64,000 nt of DNA from Pectinophora gossypiella (taxonomy: Eukaryota; Arthropoda; Insecta; Lepidoptera; Gelechiidae), in the NCBI RefSeq assembly GCF_024362695.1, contig NC_065420.1, positions 4,665,420 to 4,729,419 of the forward strand, written 5' to 3'. A program made the translations under genes and the position numbers. Positions 22,520 to 34,138 of this stretch are shown here, piece after piece. The notes under the pieces were generated by a model. The model worked only from the letters and a program-made list of their open reading frames with translations. It had not been told where the DNA came from and did no database searches. Every line of letters starts with the position of its first letter. Within the stretch, counting starts at the first letter, position 1.

Positions 22520-22768
22520 TATTACGGGGTGGGTCAGGTGATGCTTTTTAAAAAACAATTTTATTTACGCTAAAAAGATTTATTTAAAGAAAATGTATTA
22601 GAATTATACAAAACGTAGTTGCTATCCGAATTCCAAACCCGAACTAACGATTTCCCATTGAAATGAAACTTGATGGTTCCGGAGTCCTATTGCATTGACG
22701 TCAATGCAATAGGAATTGAGTATGCAGTTTTTATTTTATATGATTACCCTGTAATTTAATATATAACA
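22520..22768 (-). repeat. 5' LTR (promoter copy)
   Basis: Same 249 bp as 13866-14114. On the minus strand a TATA-like box lies about 30 nt from the LTR start (22740-22735), followed by the palindromic CRE (22714-22685). This copy would drive transcription leftward. Confidence 0.93.
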
Positions 22769-22772
22769 GTGC
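22769..22772. repeat. target-site duplication GTGC, right
   Basis: Partner of 13862-13865. Confidence 0.85.
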
Positions 22773-23178
22773 CGTTAACCACAGCACAGGAAATGCAGGG
22801 CACGCGGCTTTATTACAATATTTATATTATATTTCAATCGCGTCATGTGACATTTTAATGTTAGGAGAGAATTGCATCTTGATTTATTTATTTATTGCCA
22901 TCATGTACAATACTATAAAGATCTTAAATACTATGTTTTACATAGGTGGAACAGTACATGAACTCTGTTACTAGAGCATTGCAATGCTCTATATGTCATA
23001 AAAGTGAATTTATGTGGAAGATAGCTCTGCAACAGTAGAAGCATATTCGGGCGCTTAATTACGATACTAGTACGGAGACTTACAAAAAGCATTCATTTAA
23101 TTGAGCAATAAACCAAAAAAATGTCTTTTTAAATTTCAAATTAAAGTAAAAAAAAAAGTAACCGATGTTAAGAAGTAA
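22773..23178. other. AT-rich; possible LINE tail
   Basis: Minus-strand (ATAA)n-like tail near 22880-22895 next to sequence resembling a LINE 3' end. No gene. Confidence 0.4.
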
Positions 23179-23481
23179 ACAGGGTGATAGTGACATCGTA
23201 ACGAAAACTTTGAGGGATGATTCAAGCCATAATTCGGAGTTAATATCAAATTGAATTTTGCGTTGCAAAAGTCATCATCATCATCAGCCGTATGACGCCC
23301 ACTGCTGGACATAGGCCTCCCCCAAGGATCTCCACGACGATGCAAAAGTATGGAACTGAAAATAATTAACTAAAACACAAAATAATCATGAATTTTCCGA
23401 CAGGAAATTCCACTTGATATCAACTCAGAATCATGGTCTGAATCATCCTCCTCAGTATTCGTTACGGTGCTACTAACACCC
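23179..23481. mobile_element. MITE-C copy with a retroposed insert
   Basis: Both arms present ('agggtgatagtgacatcgta' and 'gttacggtgctactaacacc'), interrupted at 23273-23340. Confidence 0.75.
23273..23340 (-). mobile_element. 68-bp LINE 3' end with 9-bp TSD
   Basis: On the minus strand this is 'ggaggcctatgtccagcag' followed by a (GAT)n tail, the end of the LINE seen at 62.67 kb. Perfect flanking 'tgcaaaagt' at 23264-23272 and 23341-23349. Confidence 0.85.
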
Positions 23482-23516
23482 ATACCTACTTGTATGGCTA
23501 CCTGTATGTACTTGAA

Positions 23517-23687
23517 CGGGGTGTTAGTGACATCGTAACAAATATTGAGAGGGATGATTCAGCTCAAGCGGAACTTTCCGTCGCATCATTTTTTTTTTTA
23601 ATTATATTCATTGCCATACATTTGCGATGAAAAATTCAGCTAATTCGTCTACCTCAGTATTCGATACGGTGTCACTAACACCCTGTA
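23517..23687. mobile_element. MITE-C copy, shortened
   Basis: Ends 'ggggtgttagtgacatcgta' and 'cggtgtcactaacaccctgt'. Confidence 0.75.
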
Positions 23688-24481
23688 TTATATTATACTG
23701 ATACCTAAACACCTATCTACCGTTATGCATGAAGCGGTGGTAGGTAGTGATCCCTCTCGAACCTCTTTCCTCCCTGCACTCGAGGCCTGAGCATCATCCA
23801 TGCGAACAATGTCGATTGTGACGTCATCCGACTGTCTTCCATTCATGTTTGATATGTTATTCTGCTTTCAGCGTTTCTAGGTTGCTTTCACTTCTGGAGG
23901 TGACAATCGACTTTCTGAAAGACTCGTAAAAGTGTTTTTTTTTTTTTAACTTAAAGGTGTTGGGTTCACGCTATACATTAATTTTCGGCGACAATAGATG
24001 GCGTAAGTATAACCACACCATTAGGTGACTGAAATTTGTTTTTGTCATAAATAAACTAAGCTAAATGAGCTCTACACCTTTTTGGCACTACTTGAACGTC
24101 TGGAGAACCTACAAACTATAAAAAATATTGTTCCAGTTGGGGTAGTTAGAGGTACATCTATCGCGAGACTTACTAAGTACCCATATCTCACCGAGCTTTT
24201 TGTTAGACCGACGTGATAGGTATCTCAAAAAATTGTCTATTGATACTTTAGTATAACATTGAAGTAGTCGTTTATCACTATAATTGTTATTATTTAGTTA
24301 TGTTGTGTACACTATTGTGGATATTATATTAGATCTGTACTCATCGTACTATAATTCTGTTATGTGTTATCTATTGTCTGTGTGTGTAGGTTCCTTAAAT
24401 ATTGCCGTCTATAGTAGTCGAAAAAATAAAATAATAAGTAAGAAAATATACGGCTTTAAAATATTCTATTAAACGAACAGC
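23688..24481. other. no gene recognised
   Basis: A 'ggggtagttagaggtacatc' piece near 24138 has relatives near 30.04 and 60.69 kb, so part is a decayed repeat. Confidence 0.4.
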
Positions 24482-24563
24482 AACCTCCGTGGTCTAGTGG
24501 TTAGAGCTTTGAGCTCACGATCTGTTGGCCCGGGTTCGATTCCGAATGGGGACATTGTCGAAA
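24482..24563 (+). mobile_element. SINE head (tRNA-derived), tail missing
   Basis: A-box region 'tggtctagtggttagagc' and B-box 'gggttcgattcc' at tRNA-like spacing, then the shared 'ggggacattgtcgaaa'. The tail is lost. It is not an intact tRNA. Confidence 0.75.
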
Positions 24564-25329
24564 ACATTTTGCGATACCTATATCGCTTTGAGGAATGATT
24601 AACACGTGCTAACCACTTCGCAGAACTCTGTATACGTTTTACATTTGTCAACTCTTATCAGGACAGTGTCTAGCTGTCAAACAGATTGTGATAAGAACAT
24701 TTTACTTTTTAAATTACCTCTATGTTCAAAAATATACGCAGCTATAATCCGAATCAGTAAAAGGTGTGAATATGTTTTTTCTTTTTTCAACTTAATTAAA
24801 ATTTCTGCAGCTTTATAACCGTAGCTGTACAAAACCATGATTACAATTTTTTTATTCATTAAAAACAATTTTAGTTTTCAATTTATTTAATCTGATGGAA
24901 CATAAATAATTTCAACTGTCGTTTAATAAGAAAAACACCTGATCTTTTATATTAATAATAATAAAAAAAATATTTAGGTAAAACCAAACCACATATACAT
25001 TTACGACATTAAAATATACACACATTTGCCCCCCACAAGATGGTGCTATGGTCATATTTTTTATTATAATATTTGATAGTAGAAATCTCTTCCGGCAATA
25101 TATTAACAAAAAAAATGCCAGTAGTGAAGCTGTCCGATGTTGCAAATGTTACCTCTTCGTCTTATGCTGATGATGCCACTCTGAAAGGTCCTTATTTGCT
25201 AGACATAGGTACACTGGTCAGGTATTAGGTTAGCTAGCGAATGGTGATAGAAATACTGAATGTTACTAACAGGTGTGGTCCCACTACTCACTGTAAAGCG
25301 TCATATTCAGCCGGTGAACTAAGTATTTT
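24564..25329. other. no gene recognised
   Basis: AT-rich; short frames only. Confidence 0.5.
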
Positions 25330-25627
25330 CTCTACATAAACTGCCTATATACGTCCCACTGCTGGGCACAGGCCTCCCCTCAATCAACCGGAGGAGGTAT
25401 GGAGCATACTCCACCACGCTGCTCCAATGCGGGTTGGTGGATGTGTTTTACGGCTAATAGCCGGGACCAACGGCTTAACGTGCCCTCCGAAGCACGGAAT
25501 CATTTTACTTTTTCGGTCCTTACAAAGGACAGTCTCACAAAGTGATTTCGACAATGTCCCCATCGGGAATCTAACCCGGACCTCCAGATCGTGAGCCTAA
25601 CGCTCTAACCACTAGACCACGGAGGCT
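25330..25627 (-). mobile_element. SINE1, near full length
   Basis: The minus strand runs from 'gcctccgtggtctagtggtt' through a B-box ('gggttagattcc', one change) to the tail 'cccagcagtgggacgtatat'. Confidence 0.85.
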
Positions 25628-26038
25628 ATCAAAGTAAAGCATTTTCTCTACTTCAAGACTATTGCAGTTTGACCTTTGAAATAATTCTCAATTGTAAATA
25701 AAAAAATGTGGGATGGGGCATGATGGAAACGATTATATTTCTTTAAGCCTTGTTTATTAAAAACGTTAATTTAATCTTCCATTTTAAAAACAACCGACCG
25801 CCATTTTCCTGTCATTCAATCCTCTCTCTTCTCTCTCGCTCACTCCTCGCTCTCTCTTTCACACACCTTTACGTTACGTTTCATTCGGTCTACCATTCCT
25901 ACACTCAGCCATCCTGCTCTCAGTCTGTCCTCAGACTGACACGTTCTGATATTACATTTACTTACAGTAAATAACAACTTTTACACTAAAAGGAACTAAT
26001 TAAAAGTTATACCATTGTAAACAAAACCTTACTAGGTA
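25628..26038. other. no gene recognised
   Basis: Contains a pyrimidine-rich TC stretch near 25808-25860; nothing else supportable. Confidence 0.45.
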
Positions 26039-26200
26039 GGTTTAAAATGGCCACATCGAAGCAATTCATCTAAAAAAAGCAATATTGCAATTTGACATTT
26101 GCGCATATAAAAGTAAGTGCGCAATGTAAACAAATGTCAAATAGCAATACATAATATTGCTTTTTAGATGAATTGCTTCGATGTGGCAATTTTAACCCCT
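26039..26200. mobile_element. MITE-A copy 7
   Basis: Near-complete hairpin; right arm contains a small 'atacataat' insertion. Confidence 0.88.
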
Positions 26201-26617
26201 CTGTTCTATTGGTGAGGACGTGTAAATGTCTGTTTGTTTTTTAACTATTATTTTGTATCGTTAGCCTTCCGATCGTTGGTCTTCCAATAAAAAAATAAAT
26301 AAATAAATACTTATTCGCTAATAGTAAGACGCCACCCTAAGACCCGAAGTTACATTAAGAATGTGCTGCGTGGATATTGAAAGAAGCGGGACACCGGACT
26401 ATGTTCGGGTCCGACTTGCAATTCCTTGCACTTTCTGTTCCCGACCGTTTGTTTTACAAACCTTTAGCATCGGGAAACGTATAACGTTTTAAATTCAAGG
26501 GAACATCCACTTGTTATCAGTTTTCAACGGCTATTTGCTCTTGGTAATCTATACCTGTAGATTTTGTTTCGGAATTCATGTCAGAATCATGAATGATTAT
26601 CACGCGCTCAGTGGTGA
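26201..26617. other. no gene recognised
   Basis: Contains an (AATA)n stretch near 26286-26308. Confidence 0.45.
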
Positions 26618-26765
26618 ATGAAAACATAACCCGCATTCCCGAGAAATGCATTTTCGGAGGTATGTGACTTAACCTGTATTGGGCTGGTTTTCCCTTCGCG
26701 GGTTGGAAGGTTAGACAGGCAGTCGCTTCTGTAAAAAAACGGACATGTCAAATCTTCAGGTCGTT
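26618..26765 (+). mobile_element. retroposon fragment
   Basis: 'ttttcccttcgcgggttgga' and 'ggcagtcgcttctgtaaaaa' are modules I recall as common in moth repeats. Boundaries uncertain. Confidence 0.4.
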
Positions 26766-26849
26766 TCCACAACGGCGACCTCAGTCGTCTCTTCGCCATA
26801 GACCGTTCTGTTAATACCTCAGCGAGTTCTGCATGACAACCGCTTTGTG

Positions 26850-27113
26850 GTCTAGGTTGACCGCTGGGCTCACGATCCGGAGACCCCAGGTTCGAATCTC
26901 GGTGGGGACATATCACAAAAACCACTTTGTGGTCCCTAATTTGCTTAGAACATTACAGGCTGATAACCTTATTGTCCTACAGTAGGGTTATCCGTGCTTC
27001 GAAAGGCACGTTATGCCATTGGTCCCGGTTATTACTTACTGATGTAAGTAAGTAGTCGTTACATGAGTCATGACAGGGGCCTTTGGCGGCTCAATAATAA
27101 CCCCGCCGCCGTA
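26850..27113 (+). mobile_element. SINE2
   Basis: Diverged tRNA-like head (B-box 'aggttcgaatct'), shared middle 'gttatgccattggtcccggt', then the SINE2 tail 'gtcgttacatgagtcatgac'. Confidence 0.75.
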
Positions 27114-27867
27114 GTAGTGAAAACCTAATAAGCGCCTTTTTGAAACACATTCGGATACCATTTTTGTTAACACAACCTCGTAATAGACAAATTTAATTTC
27201 AAGTTTTGTAGTCTCAATTTTTTCCCGGACTGAAATGAATTGAAAAAATCGAGGTTTTAATGAAAATCACATTCCGAATCGCGTCCGGGGCCTATTCGAG
27301 GGCCAGGATGGCCCCGTCCCGATAATATACTTACCAAATAAAATATCTAACAACAGCAGCCGAAGGTTCCTATTCACTTACACACTTCGTCTTCCATAAG
27401 TAGAGCTCTGTACTTCCACCTCAAATTAGTATGCACGAGAACAATCGACTACCAGATTTATTCGCACACTATTTTAGCGTCCAAATTAAAGTTACCAAGG
27501 AAATAATATCGACTGTCGATTAATTCAAATATTTTTTTATGTTATATTTTTTACTTCAGAATACCAATTCCAAATCTGTAATTGCACTTGATTTTACATT
27601 CTGTAGTTCAACATATTGCTTATAAGAAAAAAGTATAAATAAAATATATTTTTTTATATATTGTTTGTCAAAAATTACTTTCAATAATTGCCTTCCAATT
27701 ACTTGTGTCTTTGCCCAACCCATTAGGTATTACGTCGTGACTTGAACGCATGTCCAGATTTAAAAAAAGATTTCACTTTAAGATGCAATTATTAATGATG
27801 TATGTGTAGACTTTATAAATAAAGATTTAGAACCAAAAACCTGTACTAAAGGTACTATAAGGGCACG
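27114..27867. other. no gene recognised
   Basis: AT-rich; nothing supportable. Confidence 0.5.
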
Positions 27868-28022
27868 TTAAGCCGTTGGTCCCGGTTATTACTTACTGAT
27901 GTAAGTAGGTACGTAGTCGTTACATGAGTCATGTCAGGGGACTATGGCAGCTCAGTAATAACCCTGACACCAAGGTTGATGGGGTTGGTAATTCACCTAA
28001 CAATCCACACGATAGAAGAAGG
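27868..28022 (+). mobile_element. SINE2, 5'-truncated
   Basis: Starts in the shared middle 'taagccgttggtcccggtta' and ends 'cacacgatagaagaagg'. Confidence 0.75.
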
Positions 28023-29174
28023 ATACTATCGACAATTTATCGACAGTCAATGTCGCAGCACATCACTAGTTCGAGTTGGTAAGCGAGACGAAGACGCCAT
28101 TAATAAAATTCAGCTTGTTCTCGTTTGTATTCACAGCCCCATTCAAAAGTGGACCGTTTAAGGCCAAGACGATAAATGTGGCTACGAAATAATTTAACAT
28201 GCACTATGTACTAAAACTGTATGAGACTTTAGCGGCAAGGGTATGCAGCCGCCAAAGGATGGTTTCGGGGTACCGAATAGAGCATAGTACCCCGCTAGCC
28301 ACAAGTCGGTAGAGCGACTAGGGATCGCCGATCCGACGGTGTTATGTTGGAAGTTGTATATTATGCGTCTTGCTGTCTCAACTTTGATATCGCGTTTCAC
28401 GACTGCTTCAAGACCGGGTGTACTTGTTTTACTGTATTTTTAACTAAATTAATAATTTTGTTGGGTTTACTGCGAAAATTAAAATATTTATATTTTGATA
28501 TCGTGCACAATGTCATTACTTAGTAGAAATATGATGTTCCATCCTTCTTTTTTGCTTTGTGCTTCTATTTTTGTAAGTTTTTACCCGGCATTTGCCCGGG
28601 TTGCCAGTTCGACGCCTAATCACGCACTGAGGTAAAGTACTGTCTACGTCGCTATATTAACAGTAACTTTGCGTCCCATTTTTTGAGCGTTGATGTTCAA
28701 TCTACGGTAGTACTAAATCTATGATTACGGCCCCTGGTGCTTACTAATCACATCAACCAAGTCACCAGCCTTACCCTTAAAACAGCAGACGTGCGTGAAG
28801 CCCTTCGTAACGGGAACATTTAGTAATCCCTTCGTCGTAACGTTGCCTCTAAGATCCTTTCGGTTTACACTTTCTATTTCCTTGTGATTTACTTTGCTTA
28901 CTAATCGACTGCACGATGCCGATGAATTGAGGCTTAATGGGAATAATATACAATATATGTTGTACTTTGTTCCGTTGCAAGAAGGTATATAATCACAGAA
29001 TCTGTCTTTGAATTTACGCATAAGAGAACAAACGAGCGAATAGAATAAGCATATTACTGAATTCGATTTATAATGAACTGTATGGTTCTAACAATTTCAG
29101 ACTCAATATTAAATGACAAAACAAAAAGAATAGCAAGAACACCGTGCTAGTGCAAAAATGGTCTATGGTATCAA
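28023..29174. other. no gene recognised
   Basis: A GC-richer block at 28230-28360 may be an old retroelement, but no domain is visible. Confidence 0.4.
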
Positions 29175-29290
29175 CAGCAATATTGCAAATTGTCATTTGC
29201 GCATAAAAACTAAGTGCGCAATGCAATCAATGTCGAATAGCAATATTGCTTTTTAGATGAATTGCTTCAATATGGCCTTTTTAATCCCCC
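29175..29290. mobile_element. MITE-A copy 8, left arm truncated
   Basis: Right arm 'agatgaattgcttcaatatg' intact; left arm starts at 'cagcaatattgc'. Confidence 0.75.
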
Positions 29291-29424
29291 TGCTATTGAT
29301 AATATAGACCTTTTCTGCAATAGCATGACACAGAAACTGTTTACCTAGAGGTCCAAACCGCTTACATTTGCAATAGGTTTAGGTGTATGCAATAAGGTTT
29401 CGATTTTTATTGTATTTACAACTT

Positions 29425-29755
29425 CCTTGCTCTAGTGATTAAAGCGTTGGGCTCACGATGTGCAGGTCCAAATTCGATTTCTGATGGGGATATTGTCGAA
29501 ATCAAATTGTTAGCCTGTCATTTGTTTCGTAAGGACATTGCAGGCTTGAATTACATGATTGTCCGAAAAAGTAAGATGTATCCGTGCTTCGGAGGGCATG
29601 TTAAGCCGTTGGTCCCGGCTATTAGCCGTAAAACACCACCAACTCGCAGTGGGGCAGCGTGATGGAGTATGCTCCATACCCCCTCCGGTTGATTGCCCAG
29701 TAGTGGAATGTCTCCAGTTGATTGCCCAGTATATTGGCTGTTTATGTTATGTACA
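29425..29755 (+). mobile_element. SINE1, diverged full-length
   Basis: Head 'gctctagtgattaaagcg', B-box 'caaattcgattt', middle and SINE1 tail, with a short duplicated stretch 'gttgattgcccagta' at the end. Confidence 0.75.
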
Positions 29756-30127
29756 TGTCTTTTGTCTGTCTGTTCTTTATGTTAAAACGGCCATCATAGC
29801 GAACCGATAGTTTAGTATACAGATTTATGAAAAGAATGAATGAATGAGTGAATATGAATGAATGATTGAGCTGCAACCGCACGGCTGAGTGTACAAAATT
29901 GTATGCAGTATCGAAACGCATTACAGATATTAAATGCACTGTGGCTCTATATAAATCGTCCACTTTATTTAATGTACTTTGTTGGCGTCATTATGACTCA
30001 TAAAGTAATACAAAACATAACATTATGTAAGTTCGCAACTATATGGGGTAGTCAGAGGTACATCCGTCGTTAAATGATCTAAGTATCCACACCTCTCCGA
30101 GCGTCTTCTTATCGTGTCGATGGCAAA

Positions 30128-30360
30128 CTAAATAGTATCGGCCCAAAACTTGGCAACAAGTATGGCGCTATCTGCAGCGCTCATCAGATCCTCCTGCGTG
30201 CAGGTGTTCGGGCACGCAGGACACGATGTAAGATGTTCCATCGTTTGGGGGACAGTGCCGCACTTGCACTTTAAATCCGAGCCATCCGAGAAACCCCACC
30301 TGAACAAATTGTCCTTACTCCGAGCTTGAAGCAAACGTTTGTAATCATAACTATAATGAT
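30128..30360 (-). pseudogene. LINE ORF2 C-terminal fragment
   Basis: The minus strand codes 'RLLQARSKDNLFRWGF', then a C-x-C...H-x4-C motif within 'CKCGTVPQTMEHLTSCP' and ends at a stop at 30128. This is the zinc-binding tail typical of Jockey-like LINEs. The fragment is open but 5'-truncated. Confidence 0.65.
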
Positions 30361-30466
30361 CTGTAATCAGTAAACTGTAATCAGATTATCATCGCATTTT
30401 ATGTAAAACGGAGCGTGCCAATTAAGTACAAGAAAAAACGCAGCCATTTAGATGCATAAACATTAT

Positions 30467-30921
30467 ATAATTATAATGAAGGCCTTTCTAGGCTACGTTC
30501 CTCAAAACAGATTTTCAAATATAATTATAATGCAAAGTTTTCTATGTTACGTACCTCAGAAACAATATAGATGGCGCTGTATAGATTTTCCTTCGTTTAA
30601 CCTTCTAATTTCATGGATAACAGACATATGGTACTTTTATCTTTGTTTTTAGGTCTAAATGATGACCCTTTTTATTACACGCAAGCACAATTACACTTCC
30701 ACCCATTATTATTCTGATCAAAATAAAGAGAAGCAATATAGTTAGCAACATAATTCTATACACAATGTGATCCAAATATCGAGCTACATTATATTGTATT
30801 TTGGAATAATTATGTACCTACGTTATAAGAAAATACGTAGGTAATTATCACGTTAAAGTTGTACTGTACAACTCCATCTATATTATTTTTGGTGAACGTA
30901 GCCTGGAAAATCCCTCGTTAT
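30467..30921. mobile_element. family I element, near full length
   Basis: Inverted ends 'cctttctaggctacgttcct' and 'gaacgtagcctggaaaatcc'. The left end is duplicated (about 65 bp, both copies starting 'ataattataatg'). Confidence 0.7.
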
Positions 30922-31507
30922 ATTGTCTTTGATGCTTTTTGGATTGTCGAAACGAAATAATACCTATATAAAGTAACCCATAACGTTTGCCGAAAAACAT
31001 TATAAAGTTTTCACGGTTTTTATATCTATTTTATGATACAATAAATGTAAGTATAATAAAATAAAACAATATACAAATTGACAAATATTTTTATTTATTA
31101 TGTCTCTTCTAAATCCATTTACAATATACTTAGTTGCATTAAAACAATTATCTATTGTAATAATGTAGTTTTAAATTAGGCCTTTTGTATGTATATTTCA
31201 ATTTCAATTATTTCAAGTAACATTGATATGTGGTTCAATTTAATTGAAAAGGTCGTCATTGACTTGATTTCCACTAAACGTATCTTTTGATCTTAAAAAG
31301 CGATTTCCTCTAAAACTACGTATGCGCCTTTTTGAAAAATCACATTTAGATGTGATTTTATTCATATTCAACCTTGTTTTTTTTTAATCAATTCCATACC
31401 GGGTCAAAATTTAGACCACAATTATTATCTGGATTGATACTTGCTTACCTTTTGCGGGGTTTTGTTAACAAAAATAAAATTAGAATGTCATTTTACAACA
31501 TCCGCAC
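30922..31507. other. no gene recognised
   Basis: AT-rich; nothing supportable. Confidence 0.5.
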
Positions 31508-31612
31508 CATCAATCCGCACTGGGCCCGCGTGGTGGTTTAAGGCCCGATCTCCCTATCCATCCATAGGGAAGGCCCGTGCCCCAGCAGTGGGGACGTTAA
31601 TGGGCTGATGAT
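31508..31612 (+). mobile_element. 5S/tRNA-type SINE, 3' end only
   Basis: 'gcgtggtggtttaaggcccg' and 'cagcagtggggacgttaat' followed by 'gatgatgatgg'; matches the tail of the SINE at 62.28-62.58 kb. Confidence 0.7.
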
Positions 31613-31674
31613 GATGGTGATTTTACAAAAAAGCGCTTCCGAGGTTTTCACTATAAGACGTTATAATGTCACTA

Positions 31675-32015
31675 GCCCCAAGTCCTGCAGACACCTCAAA
31701 ATTTTATTTTACGATTACGATTTTCTTATCAGCCGACAAGGAAATGGACGGACGATTGACAGATGTTTATTTGAAACCGAAGGAATGACCCGGGTAAATG
31801 AAATATGCATCTCGCTAGTATGTAAATCGTCTGACGTGTGCTGTCTACTTAATTCTGTCGCGTTATTAGCTGACGTAAAATTTTGAGAGGTTAATTTAAA
31901 TATCTACATATAATTGACGTGTATTCCATAAGTTTTATGCCGGTCTATTACCCGTCCCTTTCCTTTTCGGCGGATAAGAAAATGACAAGTGTAACTTAAA
32001 ATAAAATTAGATGTT
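31675..32015. mobile_element. MITE-D copy 3
   Basis: 'agtcctgcagacacctcaaa' to 'aacttaaaataaaattagat'; internal 'ccttttcggcggataag'. Confidence 0.75.
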
Positions 32016-32296
32016 GGTATAAGAAAACCAGGTATGCTCAAAAGTGACAGCTAACATTTCAAGGTTAGCCCAGCTAACGTCACCCAACCTGCGTTGCCAT
32101 TTTGTAAAAAAATTATTACCCACGGCCTATGTTTTTATATTTACTTTGCAAGGAAATTTTGAACTTTAAGTAATAGAGTTACTTACAGTTTTAATGATTT
32201 TTATATATGTAACAAAGAATAGTAATTAAATACTTTAGTCAGTAATTCACTTAATTTTCAATAATAAAAACGTCTTTGGAATGTTGGAATAACCAA

Positions 32297-32404
32297 TGGT
32301 AACACAGTGGTAACACCGTGGTAACACAGTGGTAACACAGTGGTAACACAGTGGTAACACAGTGGTAACACAGTGGTAACACAGTGGTAACACAGTGGTA
32401 ACAC
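32297..32404. repeat. 11-bp tandem repeat, about 10 units
   Basis: Unit 'ggtaacacagt' repeated with one variant (accg) in unit 2. Confidence 0.95.
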
Positions 32405-32989
32405 TTACGTCATCAAAGGGCTAGCAATGGCGGCTTGTTATAGGATTGAGTATACCTGTTTGTCTTATACCATGGTGTGTAGCGGAATCAATACCACTGT
32501 TAACCTCAAAGAAATCCCTGAACCGCATCCCTGATGCTTCGTGAGAGGACGAGTGGCAACAGCTTCCTGAACGTGTTGTCTGACAGACTAGACTGTCCAT
32601 ATGTGAGGCATTGGATCAAACTCCATGTCCCACATACCTAATTTTTGTACGTCAATGTTACTAACATAGTTCATAAGTTATTTATTATGGATGTAAAAAA
32701 AAATACGAAATAAAAGTTCTGAATTTGAATTTGAAATTCTAGATAGGAGTTGCGCGATCCCCCCTGCCGAAATACATGAACTATTGGTTCGTGTTTTGTT
32801 AATATGTGACGGTTTTTTTTGGTATGTGTTTATAAGACGTTGTTTTATTCGTGTGCGGTAGTAAGTGGATGTGATGTAGATATCTAGCTCATCTTCCCAA
32901 AAAGTATCAGATTTTTTTTTTAATTCTCTGAGCTGTTCGTCAACATAAAATAAATAAATAAATAAAAAAGAATTATATTTAAAATCCAA
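32405..32989. other. no gene recognised
   Basis: A 118-codon minus frame crosses here but also runs through a SINE, so it is not supported. Confidence 0.45.
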
Positions 32990-33105
32990 CCTCCACCAAC
33001 CCGCAGTGGAGCAGCGTGGTGGAGTATGCTCCATACCCCCTCCGGTTGATTGAGGGGAGGCCTGTGCCCAGCAGTGGGACGTATATAGGCAGTTTATGTT
33101 TATGT
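32990..33105 (+). mobile_element. SINE1, 5'-truncated
   Basis: 'caacccgcagtggagcagcg' to the tail 'cagtgggacgtatataggc'. Confidence 0.8.
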
Positions 33106-33464
33106 TATGTTATGTATTTAAAATAATACTTTTACTTAGTACCAATTCGTGTTGACATTTTTTTATATAAAAAAAGTTACACCTAACTCTAAATCGATTA
33201 GTAATACTTTGATTATTCCTAATGACTGTATTTTATGTTACTATAGGCATCATAATGGCGTGTCTAAATTCTAAGTGCACGGTATAAATACATACTTATA
33301 ATACATTTAACAAATTATATTGTTCGAAAATTTTACATGATCTATTTCATTATCTAGTTACCATATTCTCCTGATGTCTTTATATGATTTAAATTGAACC
33401 TTAAGATTATTATTTTATTAAATTTAAAATCTATTTCCACCACTTGCTGATAAACTACATACTA
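33106..33464. other. no gene recognised
   Basis: AT-rich; nothing supportable. Confidence 0.5.
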
Positions 33465-33600
33465 ATAAAGAAAAATGTACTAATAAGAAAGAAAAATGTA
33501 AAGTGCGACAATTTGACACGATTTTCTATGCTTTTTCATAAAAAATTCGCGTTTTGACATTTAGTAAAAAGTAACTGATTTGACTAGTTGGAAACTATTC
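33465..33600 (+). mobile_element. MITE-E copy 1, partial
   Basis: 'tttagtaaaaagtaactgat' end with 'agaaaaatgtaaagtgcgac' upstream. Confidence 0.6.
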
Positions 33601-33711
33601 TGGGTTGAATGGAAAAAATGCATTGAATAATTTCCTTCAGATCTTTCTCCGTTTCTCTAATAAGTATAATATGAAAGATATTTCTTGTTAATTTGTAAAT
33701 TGACTATTTCA

Positions 33712-33876
33712 GGGCGGTCAAGAACGCCACATTGAAACAATTCATCTAAAGAGCAATACATATTTTATCTATCTATTGCAGTTTGACATTTGACAATATA
33801 AAAGATGTTAACAAATATCAAATAGCAATATTGCTTTCTTGGATGAATCGTTTGAATGAGGCGTTTTAACCCCACT
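33712..33876. mobile_element. MITE-A copy 9, diverged
   Basis: Arms 'cgccacattgaaacaattca' and 'gatgaatcgtttgaatgagg'. Confidence 0.75.
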
Positions 33877-34000
33877 GGTCAAAAAGGCTTATGGAATGAG
33901 TGTCCAATAGGGTTTCTCCATTCTCAATTTACTCCCAAATCCTTTTAGGTACTTATCTAAAACAATGCACTTAGGTGCTAACTTTTTTTGACGTGACTTA

Positions 34001-34138
34001 GGGTGGTATTAATAAACTAATCTCAGCTGAGACTGCCCTCAAGACTATGCTCAAGTCCCCGTTTTTATACACGAACTGTCACATTGACGTGATCTTGAGG
34101 GCAGTCTCAAAGCTGAGATTAGTTTATTAATACCACCC
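34001..34138. mobile_element. 138-bp Tourist-like MITE, TSD TTA
   Basis: About 45-bp near-perfect terminal inverted repeats starting 'gggtggtattaataaacta', flanked by TTA at 33998-34000 and 34139-34141. A 3-bp TTA/TAA duplication is the PIF/Harbinger signature. Confidence 0.82.

Larger units (their letters stand above)
13866..22768 (-). mobile_element. complete Ty3/gypsy errantivirus-type element
   Basis: An 8.9-kb element read on the minus strand: 5' LTR, tRNA-Leu primer site, gag, pol (protease, RT, RNase H, integrase), env-like frame, purine tract, 3' LTR. The LTRs show no difference by eye, the target duplication is exact, and all three frames are uninterrupted, so insertion was recent on an evolutionary scale. 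Domain order and an F-like envelope place it with insect errantiviruses, such as TED of moths. Subfamily is not resolved. Confidence 0.93.

Noticed and set aside
24482..24563. Possible tRNA gene
   Set aside because: It has A- and B-box-like sequence, but the rest matches SINE copies at 25.3 and 38.5 kb and the acceptor stem does not close.
26608..26925. 105-codon minus-strand frame
   Set aside because: Lies antisense to retroposon and SINE2 sequence.
32297..32404. CRISPR array
   Set aside because: The repeats are contiguous 11-bp units without spacers, in a eukaryotic setting.
32678..33034. 118-codon minus-strand frame
   Set aside because: It runs through the antisense of a SINE1 fragment and an AAAT tract.
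34001..34138. Host microRNA hairpin
   Set aside because: The TTA duplication and matched terminal repeats identify a MITE.
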